A stretch of DNA of 64,000 bases from Acetobacter thailandicus. GTDB lineage: Bacteria > Pseudomonadota > Alphaproteobacteria > Acetobacterales > Acetobacteraceae. The stretch spans positions 248,001-312,000 of the forward strand of contig NZ_WOSV01000003.1 of the NCBI RefSeq assembly GCF_011516655.1, in the 5' to 3' direction. This document shows, in pieces, positions 35,408-43,292 of the stretch. The position numbers and the translations under genes were made by a program. Numbering within the stretch: the stretch's first letter is position 1; every line of letters starts with the position of its first letter. The notes below the pieces were generated by a model. That model saw only the letters and a program-made list of their open reading frames with translations, ran no database searches and was not told where the DNA came from.

Positions 35408-38316
35408 GCTCCCTCCTGCATATCAGGGGCTAAGGTTGCGCCGACCACAGACACACAGCGCAGGCACAGCCCCGGGTAGTCAGGACGGGAGCCTGTCTCT
35501 GGCAGTACTTTCCAGCAACGCACACATTTTTCACCCTCAGCCGCACGTACAACAGGCGCACCATGCAACAGGCCACCCTCAGAGCCCTCGACATAAACTG
35601 AGCTGCTCTGAGGGTCGATCATGATATCAACATGAGAAACAATACACAGCTCAGACCAGTCAACACCGGCAAACAGACCGGCTTCCTCTTCTGACAAGGT
35701 CAGCTCAACCTGCGCCTGTAATGAAGATCCGATTGTACCATTACGGCGGGCATCTTCAATTTCGGTTGTAATAATACGTCTTACACCACGCAGTTTGACC
35801 CAGCGTTCATCAAGCTCAGGGTTATTCCACTCAGCGGGCAGCTCAGGGAACGCCTGCAGATGCACGCTTGAACCCTCACCAAAGCGAGCGGTCCAGGCCT
35901 CCTCAGCTGTAAACACCAGCACTGGAGCAAGCCACGTGGTCAGGCAACGATGCAGAATATCAAGCACCGTGCGGGTTGCGCGACGTGTCAGCGTATCAGG
36001 AGCATCACAGTAGAGCGTATCTTTACGAATATCGAAATAAAATGCTGACAGGTCGGTCGTGCAGAAACCATGCAGAGCCGGATAAACGCCAACCCACTGA
36101 TGAGTTTCTACCGCGCTGTTAACCAGGCCGCCCAGATCAGTCAGTCTGTGCAGCACCCAGCGCTCAAGTTCGGGCAGTTCGTTATACGGTACAGCCTCAT
36201 CAGCCTCAAACCCTTCGAGAGCACCCAGCACCCAGCGCAGAGTGTTGCGCAAACGCCGGTACAGCTCACCCTGCTGCTTAAGGATTTCTTTGCCGATACG
36301 CAAATCTTCATGCGTATCTGAGTTCATCACCCACAGACGCAGAATATCAGCACCAAGACTGTCATTTACCTCCTGCGGGGCAATAACATTACCCAGGGAT
36401 TTTGACATCTTACGGCCCTGCTCATCAAGCACAAAGCCATTTGTCACGAGCGTTCTGAAAGGTGAAACACCCCGGGTACCAACGCTCTCAAGCAGAGAGG
36501 ACTGGAACCAGCCACGATGCTGATCTGAGCCTTCGAGATAAACATCGGCCGGGAATGTCAGGCCTGGCTGCCCAAGAACGAAAGCATGTGTTGAACCACT
36601 TTCAAACCAGACATCGACGATATCAAACACCTGCTCATAATCGTCAGGGTTACGATCAGCTCCAAGGAAGCGCGAAGCCGGCGCACTATACCAGACATCA
36701 GCCCCCTCTTCACGAAAAGCCTCAACAATGCGCTGCATCACTGCCGGGTCACGCAACACCTCACCTGAGCGTTTTTCGACAAACACAGCAATAGGCACAC
36801 CCCAGGCACGCTGACGGCTGATACACCAGTCAGGACGGTTACGCACCATTGAGGTCAGTCGGTTACGTGCCTGAGCCGGGACAAAATTTACACCGTCAAG
36901 CGCGTTGAGAGCTTTCTCACGCAGATCCCCCTCACCATCCATCCGGATAAACCACTGAGGTGTTGCACGATAAATGACCGGAGCACGTGAACGCCATGAA
37001 TGCGGATAAGAGTGAACCAGCTCACCACGGGCAACAAGACCAGCAGGAGACTGCTTTTGGGCTATTCTCTGCTGCATGCTGTCAGTCAGTGCGGCACAAA
37101 CGACATCGGCAGCCTTAAAAACATGTACACCGGCAAAGCCAGGCACCCATGGCGCATAAAGACCGTCATCCTGCACAATTTCTGGCACTTCAATGCCATA
37201 CGAACGACAAAGGCGGAAATCATCCTCACCATGTGAAGGCGCCATGTGAACGAGGCCGGTACCCGCATCGGTCGTTACAAAGTCGCCTGGCAGCATGGGC
37301 ACATCATACTCATAGCCAGAGCCACGCAGCGGATGTGCACAGACAACGCCCTCAAGCGCGCTGCCTGGCAGCGTATACACCACATGATGAGCTGTGATGT
37401 GCGCATCACGACAGAAAGCACCTATCAGTGATTCAGCAACCAGAACCCTTGATCCGGGCGCCAGCAGCGCATCGGGAGCTGTCTCGTCAATACGCAGAAC
37501 GACATAGGTGATCTCAGGGCCATAGGCCAGAGCACGGTTAGCTGGCAGCGTCCAGGGTGTTGTTGTCCAGATAACGACAGAGACATCCTGCAGCGCCTGA
37601 GCAGCGGTCGGGTCTCTGACAACAGGGAAAGCAACCAGAACAGTTGTCGATTTATGATCGCGATATTCGATTTCAGCTTCAGCCAGGGCAGTTTTTTCAA
37701 CCGGGCTCCACATGACAGGGCGAAGACCACGATATAACCCGCCATTCAGCAGAAAACGGCCGATCTCCTGCACAATGGCTGCCTCAGAAGAGAAGTCCAT
37801 CGTTGCATAACGATTCGTCCACTCTGCCTGAACACCCAGGCGTTTGAACTCCTCCATCTGCACATTCAGCCATTTTGCGGCATAGGCGCGACATTCGGCC
37901 CTGAACTCAAGGACCGGAACACTCTCTTTGTTACGCTTACTCTTGCTGTACTCTTCTTCAACCTTCCATTCGATCGGAAGGCCATGACAGTCCCAGCCTG
38001 GAATATAGCGTACAGCGTAACCCGACATGCGACGCGCACGATTGATAACATCTTTACCAATTTTATTGAGCGCATGGCCAATATGCAGGTGACCGTTTGC
38101 ATAGGGAGGGCCATCATGCAGCGTAAAAGGCTGGCGCCCTTCACTCTGTATTTTAATCTGATCATCCAGCCCGTTTTCTTCCCATTTTTTCAGCCACTCA
38201 GGCTCGCGTACAGGCAGACTGCCTCGCATGGGGAAAGAAGTACGCGGTAAAAAAACCGTATCGCGATAAAGATCGGCGGGAGAGGTTTTTTCCGTATCGC
38301 TGCTGGATTTAGACAT
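35404..38316 (-). CDS. ileS: Isoleucine--tRNA ligase
   Basis: This class I synthetase charges tRNA-Ile and edits misactivated valine. The 970-residue protein has the HIGH motif (YANGHLHIGHALNK), the editing domain, the KMSKSLGN motif and a C-terminal zinc-binding pair (CVRCWKV and CLRC). ATG at 38316 (MSKSSSD) is used although the frame is open for 69 bp upstream and no strong ribosome binding site is present. A promoter-like TTGACC-N17-GATAAC and a stable leader hairpin lie in the 166 bp upstream, so it probably starts its own transcript with lspA, the BamF-like gene and mutL. Confidence 0.95.
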   Translation of the reverse strand: MSKSSSDTEKTSPADLYRDTVFLPRTSFPMRGSLPVREPEWLKKWEENGLDDQIKIQSEGRQPFTLHDGPPYANGHLHIGHALNKIGKDVINRARRMSGYAVRYIPGWDCHGLPIEWKVEEEYSKSKRNKESVPVLEFRAECRAYAAKWLNVQMEEFKRLGVQAEWTNRYATMDFSSEAAIVQEIGRFLLNGGLYRGLRPVMWSPVEKTALAEAEIEYRDHKSTTVLVAFPVVRDPTAAQALQDVSVVIWTTTPWTLPANRALAYGPEITYVVLRIDETAPDALLAPGSRVLVAESLIGAFCRDAHITAHHVVYTLPGSALEGVVCAHPLRGSGYEYDVPMLPGDFVTTDAGTGLVHMAPSHGEDDFRLCRSYGIEVPEIVQDDGLYAPWVPGFAGVHVFKAADVVCAALTDSMQQRIAQKQSPAGLVARGELVHSYPHSWRSRAPVIYRATPQWFIRMDGEGDLREKALNALDGVNFVPAQARNRLTSMVRNRPDWCISRQRAWGVPIAVFVEKRSGEVLRDPAVMQRIVEAFREEGADVWYSAPASRFLGADRNPDDYEQVFDIVDVWFESGSTHAFVLGQPGLTFPADVYLEGSDQHRGWFQSSLLESVGTRGVSPFRTLVTNGFVLDEQGRKMSKSLGNVIAPQEVNDSLGADILRLWVMNSDTHEDLRIGKEILKQQGELYRRLRNTLRWVLGALEGFEADEAVPYNELPELERWVLHRLTDLGGLVNSAVETHQWVGVYPALHGFCTTDLSAFYFDIRKDTLYCDAPDTLTRRATRTVLDILHRCLTTWLAPVLVFTAEEAWTARFGEGSSVHLQAFPELPAEWNNPELDERWVKLRGVRRIITTEIEDARRNGTIGSSLQAQVELTLSEEEAGLFAGVDWSELCIVSHVDIMIDPQSSSVYVEGSEGGLLHGAPVVRAAEGEKCVRCWKVLPETGSRPDYPGLCLRCVSVVGATLAPDMQEGA

Positions 38317-38357
38317 GGAACGGCAGACGTCACTCTTATTGGGGTTCAGCACACAAC

Positions 38358-38381
38358 GTGACAGGCAGGCTCTGCCGTCAC
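38358..38381 (-). promoter_or_regulatory. Stable hairpin in the ileS mRNA leader
   Basis: On the minus strand GTGAC-GGCAG pairs with CTGCC-GTCAC, with an AGC loop and a single bulged base, giving ten base pairs. It lies 42 bp before the ileS start, between the predicted -10 box and the start codon. It has no T-run, so it may act on translation or mRNA stability rather than termination. Confidence 0.5.
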
Positions 38382-38395
38382 ACATATCTCTTCAG

Positions 38396-38424
38396 GTTAT
38401 CCTGACGAAGGCCCTGCGGGTCAA
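38396..38424 (-). promoter_or_regulatory. Predicted sigma-70-type promoter of ileS
   Basis: TTGACC (38424-38419) and GATAAC (38401-38396) are separated by exactly 17 bp on the minus strand. Matches to consensus are 5/6 and 4/6. Transcription would start near 38389, leaving a leader of about 70 nt before ileS. Confidence 0.5.
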
Positions 38425-38482
38425 GCAATTACAGTGCAGAAAACGCTCTGCCGCACAAAAGAAGGCCCGAAAAACGTCAAAA

Positions 38483-38668
38483 TCAGGAAATACGATGGTT
38501 TTTTTGCCTGAAAAGCAGATCATCTATCAAATAGATCGACACGATATAGGTAAAAAATGCCGCAACGACCGTTCTCAGATACTGCTCGGGCGGGACAAGA
38601 AACCAGAGCAGAACTCCGAGAAACGGCAGCCCTATCACATATAACAGAATACCAAGCAGCCTTTTCAT
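38483..38668 (-). CDS. Small membrane protein of unknown function (61 aa)
   Basis: The 61-residue product is made of two hydrophobic segments (about residues 4-24 and 33-52) separated by PPEQYLRT and ends in a short charged tail. The ATG overlaps the ribF stop by four bases (ATGA), and GGGAG lies upstream within the ribF 3' end, which supports real translation coupled to ribF. No named family is recognised. The next gene is ileS, 166 bp on. Confidence 0.65.
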   Translation of the reverse strand: MKRLLGILLYVIGLPFLGVLLWFLVPPEQYLRTVVAAFFTYIVSIYLIDDLLFRQKNHRIS

Positions 38669-39609
38669 AAGCTCCCTCTTTCCTGATCAATGACCTGACG
38701 GGCCTCGTCTGCGTCACGGGTGATCTGCTGCCTCAGCGCATCGAGGCCGTCAAACCGTTTTTCAGGACGCAGCATACGGTGCAATGCCACAGAGACTTCC
38801 TGACCGTACAAATCGCCCTCATAGTCAAATAAATGCACTTCGAGGCGACTTTCAAGCCCGTCATCAATCGTGGGGCGAATGCCAATATTGGCGACACCAG
38901 CATAAGCAGAACCATTTGTCAGGCGCACTGTGACAGCATAAACACCGCGCGCAGGCTCAAGATGGCGACCAAGCGCAATATTTGCGGTCGGAAAACCCAG
39001 TAGTCGCCCGCGCTTTGCTCCGTGCTGCACAACACCATGCACCGACCATAAACGTCCAAGCTCCTCAGCTGCTCTTTCAGGCTGACCGGCTTTAAGAAGT
39101 TTACGAATACGAGTGGAGGAATAAGGGCCGGCTTCATCTGTCAGGGCCGAAACGGCTATAAAGCCCATATTCAGTTCGCCGCACCGCTCTGCCAGAAACT
39201 CGGCATTACCTGAGCGTTTGAACCCGAAACAAAAATCAGCCCCGCAGGCGACATGCTTCAGCCCAAGAGCCTCGCTCAGAACATCTTCAGCGAAACGTTC
39301 TGCCGGCATGTGGGAAAAAGCTTCATCGAAGCGAATCTGGAAAACATGCTTCACACCAAGAGCAGACAAAGCTGCAAGCCGCTCAGCAGACAAAGTGAGC
39401 CGGAAGGGTGGCTCAGTCGGGCGGAACAACTCACCCGGGTGGGGTTCAAACGCAACAACGGCCAGAGGCAAATCAGGCCGGGCACTATGCAATGTCCGGA
39501 CAAGGTGCGCATGGCCGCGATGCACCCCATCAAAATTCCCCAGCGCTGCCGCACATCCCCGCACCTCATCCGGAACTGATTTCCAGTCTTTGTGCAGCCG
39601 TGCTGTCAT
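38665..39609 (-). CDS. ribF: Bifunctional riboflavin kinase / FAD synthetase
   Basis: RibF converts riboflavin to FMN and FAD. The 314-residue protein has the N-terminal nucleotidyltransferase domain (LGNFDGVHRGH, SSTRIRKLL) and the C-terminal kinase domain (GFPTANIAL, GVANIGIRPT, EVHLFDYEGDLYG). ATG at 39609 has AGGAGG about 9 bases upstream, and mtnC ends only 2 bp before it. It is thus the last enzyme gene of the mtnB-mtnD-mtnC-ribF string. Confidence 0.95.
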   Translation of the reverse strand: MTARLHKDWKSVPDEVRGCAAALGNFDGVHRGHAHLVRTLHSARPDLPLAVVAFEPHPGELFRPTEPPFRLTLSAERLAALSALGVKHVFQIRFDEAFSHMPAERFAEDVLSEALGLKHVACGADFCFGFKRSGNAEFLAERCGELNMGFIAVSALTDEAGPYSSTRIRKLLKAGQPERAAEELGRLWSVHGVVQHGAKRGRLLGFPTANIALGRHLEPARGVYAVTVRLTNGSAYAGVANIGIRPTIDDGLESRLEVHLFDYEGDLYGQEVSVALHRMLRPEKRFDGLDALRQQITRDADEARQVIDQERGSL

Positions 39610-39611
39610 AC

Positions 39612-40325
39612 TTACGCGCCCTCCTGACCAGGCAGGGCAAAGTGGCGGGCAGCCTCTGGCAGGCTGGCTGCGACAGGGTGCGACGTGCCGGCAACTGTAC
39701 CATCTTCAGGCCGCACAACCTGACACACTTTCAGCCCGGCTTCAGCCGCGGCATCAAGCTCAGCAGTTACATCAGAAAGGAACAAAACATCAGCAGCCTG
39801 CCAGCCGGCTTCCTTCACGATCGCCCGGTAACTGTCAGCTTCTTTCTTACCACCCACTCTGAGATCAAAAAAATGACTGAAAAGCGGTGTCAGATCACCC
39901 TGCTCTGTATGGCCATAAATCAACCTCTGAGCCGCTTCAGAACCTGAGGAGTAAACAGCCAGTGTCAGACCATTTTCAGACCATTTTTGCAGCACAGGCG
40001 CAACATCAGGGTAAAGGCGGGCTGTCAGCTCACCCTGCTGGTACCCTCTGGCCCAGATCAGCCCCTGCAGCTCTTTCAGCGGAGCAACTTTTGCATCCTC
40101 ATCAATCCAGCTGATCAGCTGCTCTGCCGGTGACTTATCAGGAGCAATTTTTCTGACATCCGCGACGATTTTCTGCACGGCTGCATCATCAGCATGCTCA
40201 TCAAGGTAGTCTTTCAGACACCCGCGGGCGTAGGGAAAAAGAATCTGGTGCACAAAAGACACCGGTGCTGTTGTTCCCTCAATGTCGAGCAGAACAACGC
40301 GGGGAGCTGAAACAGAAGATTTCAC
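39612..40325 (-). CDS. mtnC: Enolase-phosphatase E1 of methionine salvage
   Basis: MtnC enolises and dephosphorylates 2,3-diketo-5-methylthiopentyl-1-phosphate to the acireductone. The 237-residue HAD-family protein shows the nucleophile motif LLDIEGTTAPVSF, VYSSGS for motif II, and the FLSDVTAELDAA motif near the C-terminus. It overlaps mtnD by four bases (ATGA), so the products are probably co-translated. Confidence 0.93.
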   Translation of the reverse strand: MKSSVSAPRVVLLDIEGTTAPVSFVHQILFPYARGCLKDYLDEHADDAAVQKIVADVRKIAPDKSPAEQLISWIDEDAKVAPLKELQGLIWARGYQQGELTARLYPDVAPVLQKWSENGLTLAVYSSGSEAAQRLIYGHTEQGDLTPLFSHFFDLRVGGKKEADSYRAIVKEAGWQAADVLFLSDVTAELDAAAEAGLKVCQVVRPEDGTVAGTSHPVAASLPEAARHFALPGQEGA

Positions 40326-40867
40326 TGTGGATACACCAGAAAACGTTGTGCCAGATCGGTGTCGGTATAATCCGCAATCCAGCCTTCCTTGTGCGTAAAG
40401 ATACGCAGAGTGACAAAATCAGGAGCCGGGCCGCCATCAAACCAGTGCTTATACCCTTCAGGCACTGAGATCAGATCTGACTGACAGCATTCGACATCAT
40501 AAATCCGGTCGTCAATATGCAGAACGAAATGACCGCTGCCATGCACAAAAAAACGCACTTCATCTTCGCTATGCGTATGCTCTGACAGGAATTTTTTGCG
40601 CAGTGCCCCATAGTTCGGCGTTTGTGCATTAACCCGCAGAACATCGGCCGAACCGGCACCTGTTTCACCCATAAGGCGATCAAGAAACGGACGGTATGCT
40701 GTAAGCACTGTGGTCTCATCAGCATCACGCGGAGGAATTTCAGGCCCCTCCCAACGCTCAAAACGCACATTAAAAGGTTTAAGGAGCGCAGCTATCTGCG
40801 CAGGGTCAGATGTTTGTACAACAGCCTGCCCGGGTGCTGTATCCTCAAAGATGGTAAGAGTGCTCAT
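40322..40867 (-). CDS. mtnD: Acireductone dioxygenase
   Basis: MtnD is a cupin metalloenzyme that oxidises acireductone to formate and 4-methylthio-2-oxobutanoate, the direct precursor of methionine. The 181-residue protein has the metal-binding cluster EHTHSEDEVRFF and the later histidine in KHWFD. It overlaps mtnB and mtnC by four bases on each side. Confidence 0.94.
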   Translation of the reverse strand: MSTLTIFEDTAPGQAVVQTSDPAQIAALLKPFNVRFERWEGPEIPPRDADETTVLTAYRPFLDRLMGETGAGSADVLRVNAQTPNYGALRKKFLSEHTHSEDEVRFFVHGSGHFVLHIDDRIYDVECCQSDLISVPEGYKHWFDGGPAPDFVTLRIFTHKEGWIADYTDTDLAQRFLVYPQ

Positions 40868-41472
40868 CGCGCCAGTTTCCTTCTTTCAAGCTCACAGGCC
40901 AGCAAAAACTCGAGCCCTTCAAGGCGTGCCAGAGCCGTTGTCATATTTTTACCCCAGACATAGACCCCGTGCCCGCGAATAATATACCCGGCAGACATAC
41001 GACCAAAAAAGGGCTCAACAACGCCGGCCAGACGCGCAATATCCTGATCATTCTCAAACACAGGGACCGACACGCTGGTTTTGTGGGTTGTCTGCCCTTC
41101 AAACACTTTGAGCACTTCATAGTCTGAAAGCACCAGAGCAGGGTCGGCACTCAGCATAGACAAGACTGTGGCCGCAACTGAATGCCCATGCAGCACAGCA
41201 CCCGCCGTCGGGTCGTTGCGATAAATCTGACAATGCAGCAATGTTTCAGCGCTTGGCACGTCCTGCTGACGCAGAGGCCTGCCCTGCATATCGACAGTGA
41301 TAACGCCATCAGCCTGCAAAAAGCCCTTGTGCCCACCCGAGCGGGTTATCGCGATGGCACCATCCTCAAGGCGGCGGCTGATGTTACCCGCTGTAGCGGG
41401 CACCCAGCCTCTGCTGTCCATACGCTGCCCTGCCTGAAGAATATCTCTGACAGCATGTGCAAAATCAGTCAT
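40864..41472 (-). CDS. mtnB: Methylthioribulose-1-phosphate dehydratase
   Basis: MtnB is an aldolase II-type zinc enzyme that dehydrates methylthioribulose-1-phosphate. The 202-residue protein shows ATAGNISRR, ITRSGGHKG, the zinc motif LHGHSV and IIRGHGVYVWG. It is first of the overlapping mtnB-mtnD-mtnC set. mtnA, mtnK or mtnP and the final transaminase are not in the window, so the upstream steps must be encoded elsewhere. Confidence 0.94.
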   Translation of the reverse strand: MTDFAHAVRDILQAGQRMDSRGWVPATAGNISRRLEDGAIAITRSGGHKGFLQADGVITVDMQGRPLRQQDVPSAETLLHCQIYRNDPTAGAVLHGHSVAATVLSMLSADPALVLSDYEVLKVFEGQTTHKTSVSVPVFENDQDIARLAGVVEPFFGRMSAGYIIRGHGVYVWGKNMTTALARLEGLEFLLACELERRKLAR

Positions 41473-41568
41473 TACGCCCGCTCAACCTCTCTCTGAATAC
41501 GCCGGATATGCAGGCGCGTCAGAGGCCTTGTATAATACGAAAAAATTCAGACCGCCACTGCAACAGAT

Positions 41569-41811
41569 TTAGTGTGTTTTCTCACGCTGTGCGGTCTGCT
41601 CAGTTGTGGCAGACGGTGGCGGAGAAGGAATTTGCCCGCCTGAAACGGGTGGCTCCTGGTTCATGGGCTCATCGTCAGCCATATGTTTTTTAAATGACTT
41701 AAGGCCCTTAGCAAAATCACCCATAAGAGAGCTGATTTTACCACCGCCACCAAACACCACCACAACAACAGCCAGAACTATCAGCCAGTGCCAGATGCTA
41801 AAACTACCCAT
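41569..41811 (-). CDS. tatA: Sec-independent translocase protein TatA
   Basis: TatA forms the pore of the twin-arginine export system. The 80-residue protein has an N-terminal membrane helix ([24 protein letters not shown]), the FG hinge, an amphipathic helix ([19 protein letters not shown]) and an acidic, Pro-rich tail. ATG at 41811 has GAGGGG upstream; a start eight codons earlier is possible. tatB and tatC are not adjacent. Confidence 0.92.
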   Translation of the reverse strand: MGSFSIWHWLIVLAVVVVVFGGGGKISSLMGDFAKGLKSFKKHMADDEPMNQEPPVSGGQIPSPPPSATTEQTAQREKTH

Positions 41812-41967
41812 TCTGCTGCCCCTCATTGACCACACGCCAGCTCTGCGCGCGGTTATACTACCTTAAAATATTCTGCCATGCACATGACGTGTCAGATGAT
41901 GATCTGACAAGCCCACGACATGATTTATATCTGTTTTGTCACAACGCCACGACAGATCTCTACCAGC

Positions 41968-42429
41968 CTAGGGCTGTATGAAGCCATAGGCAGGATAAAC
42001 AGTTTTGCCCATCCCATCAATCGGGGCCCACCAGACCTTTACTTTCGTCCAGTTATTCGCTGCCGAAACATCCTGCACAGGGGCATTACGGGTCACCCGT
42101 CCGGGCTCCCAGTTTGCGTGATCAACAATAATCCAGCGACTATTTTTGACTTTACGCACAACAGACACATGCCCCGCCGGCAGGCGACGTGTTGAGCGAA
42201 ACACCAGCACATCCCCCGGCTGTGGCACAGACGACCTGACATAACGCCCCTTCGCCTGCCACCACCAGCTTGCGGCATCACCATGCAACAAACTTACCTG
42301 AGAGTGCTCACGTGCGTAGGGTGCACACTGAAGCCTGCCATTCCACCCTCCCCCGCAGGCCGAGAGCACCAGCAAAGCAAGACAAAAAATGCTCTGCCTT
42401 ACGACTCGGCACGCAGACGCTCGGTCCAT
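41968..42429 (-). CDS. CHAP-domain lipoprotein (putative peptidoglycan amidase/peptidase)
   Basis: The 153-residue product has a lipoprotein signal with lipobox LSAC (Cys25). A CHAP domain follows, with the catalytic cysteine in LQCAPYAREHS, the QPGDVLVF motif and the histidine in PAGHVSVV. Such enzymes cleave amide bonds in peptidoglycan. ATG at 42429 lies inside the end of recX (31-bp overlap) and has AGGAAG upstream. The substrate is inferred from the family. Confidence 0.82.
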   Translation of the reverse strand: MDRASACRVVRQSIFCLALLVLSACGGGWNGRLQCAPYAREHSQVSLLHGDAASWWWQAKGRYVRSSVPQPGDVLVFRSTRRLPAGHVSVVRKVKNSRWIIVDHANWEPGRVTRNAPVQDVSAANNWTKVKVWWAPIDGMGKTVYPAYGFIQP

Positions 42430-43064
42430 TCTTCAGCTTCCTCTGCTTCCATATCGAGCACCCGCCGGGCCACATCATGACCAAAACCCGAGCGCGCAAA
42501 AACACCGAGTGCTTTATGACGCATAGCCTGCTCAGCCTGAGGCCCGTCATCTTCTGCCTGAGCGGTAACTCTGCTGTTCAGGCGCGGCAAAGAGGCAAAA
42601 GGCCCAAGCCGTCTTTTCCGTGCCAGCACAAGCGCTGCGGCAAGCTCTGTTTCCTGGGCCGAAAAACTTTCCACAGCACCTTCAAGAGCGGCCTCACGTA
42701 ACGGGGCATCCACACCATGGGACGCCAGATGCGCCTGCACAGCCTTACCAGAGCGGCCGGACCGGACCAGCCGCCGCGCCCGCGCCCGTGCATAATCCTC
42801 ATCATTAACCGCACCGAGCCGCACCATGTCAGCGGCGACCTCTTTAATAACGTCGCGCAGAGCTTCACTCTTACCAGTCAGATCATCCCGGTCCACTCCG
42901 GCTTTCAGGGCTGCACGCTCCCACCTGGCAACACGACGGAACAAAACCTGCTCAAGGTCATGGCGTGTCGCGGCAAACCGCGCGAGATGCGCCAGAGCGA
43001 CCTCACGCAATCGTGTGCGATCAGGCGGTGGGGGGCATTCAGAAGGAATTGTCACAAAGACCAC
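42399..43064 (-). CDS. recX: Regulatory protein RecX
   Basis: RecX modulates RecA filament assembly. The 221-residue protein shows the three-helix repeat pattern of the family (NDEDYARARARRLVRSGRSGKAVQAHLASHGV) and a C-terminal segment ARSGFGHDVARRVLDM. I choose GTG 43064, which has GGGAG 5 bases upstream; GTG 43070 would add two residues. No recA is adjacent. It overlaps the CHAP gene at its 3' end. Confidence 0.85.
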   Translation of the reverse strand: MVFVTIPSECPPPPDRTRLREVALAHLARFAATRHDLEQVLFRRVARWERAALKAGVDRDDLTGKSEALRDVIKEVAADMVRLGAVNDEDYARARARRLVRSGRSGKAVQAHLASHGVDAPLREAALEGAVESFSAQETELAAALVLARKRRLGPFASLPRLNSRVTAQAEDDGPQAEQAMRHKALGVFARSGFGHDVARRVLDMEAEEAEEWTERLRAES

Positions 43065-43149
43065 CTGCACTCCCGATAAAATACACGGTTATTCTTTTTC
43101 ATCTGATGGCAGAAACCCGTTTTCTTCAAGACTTTTTAACGTAACATAT

Positions 43150-43179
43150 TTGACTTATCGCCTTTTGCTGGCCCATCAT
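43150..43179 (+). promoter_or_regulatory. Predicted promoter upstream of argD
   Basis: TTGACT (43150-43155, 5/6) and CATCAT (43174-43179, 4/6) are spaced by 18 bp in the recX/argD divergent region. Transcription would begin about 43186, just before a terminator-like hairpin. Confidence 0.4.
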
Positions 43180-43198
43180 AGCGTTGCATGACAGATCA

Positions 43199-43234
43199 CC
43201 CGCTCCGTACAGGCAGCGGGCTTTTCTGTTTTTG
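43199..43234 (+). terminator. Terminator-like hairpin in the argD leader (attenuator candidate)
   Basis: CCCGCT (43199-43204) pairs with AGCGGG (43215-43220), followed by CTTTTCTGTTTTTG. The genes on both sides point away from this site, so no upstream gene needs a terminator. It lies between a predicted promoter and the argD start at 43293, a position suited to transcription attenuation. Confidence 0.5.
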
Positions 43235-43292
43235 TGCCTCCATCCGAACGCGTCCAGAAACTTTTAACGACGGTAATGTAAAGATATTCTCC

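Noticed and set aside
38317-38385. Longer IleS N-terminus
   Set aside because: The extension translates the leader hairpin and has four cysteines unlike the family; the promoter is placed just upstream of it.
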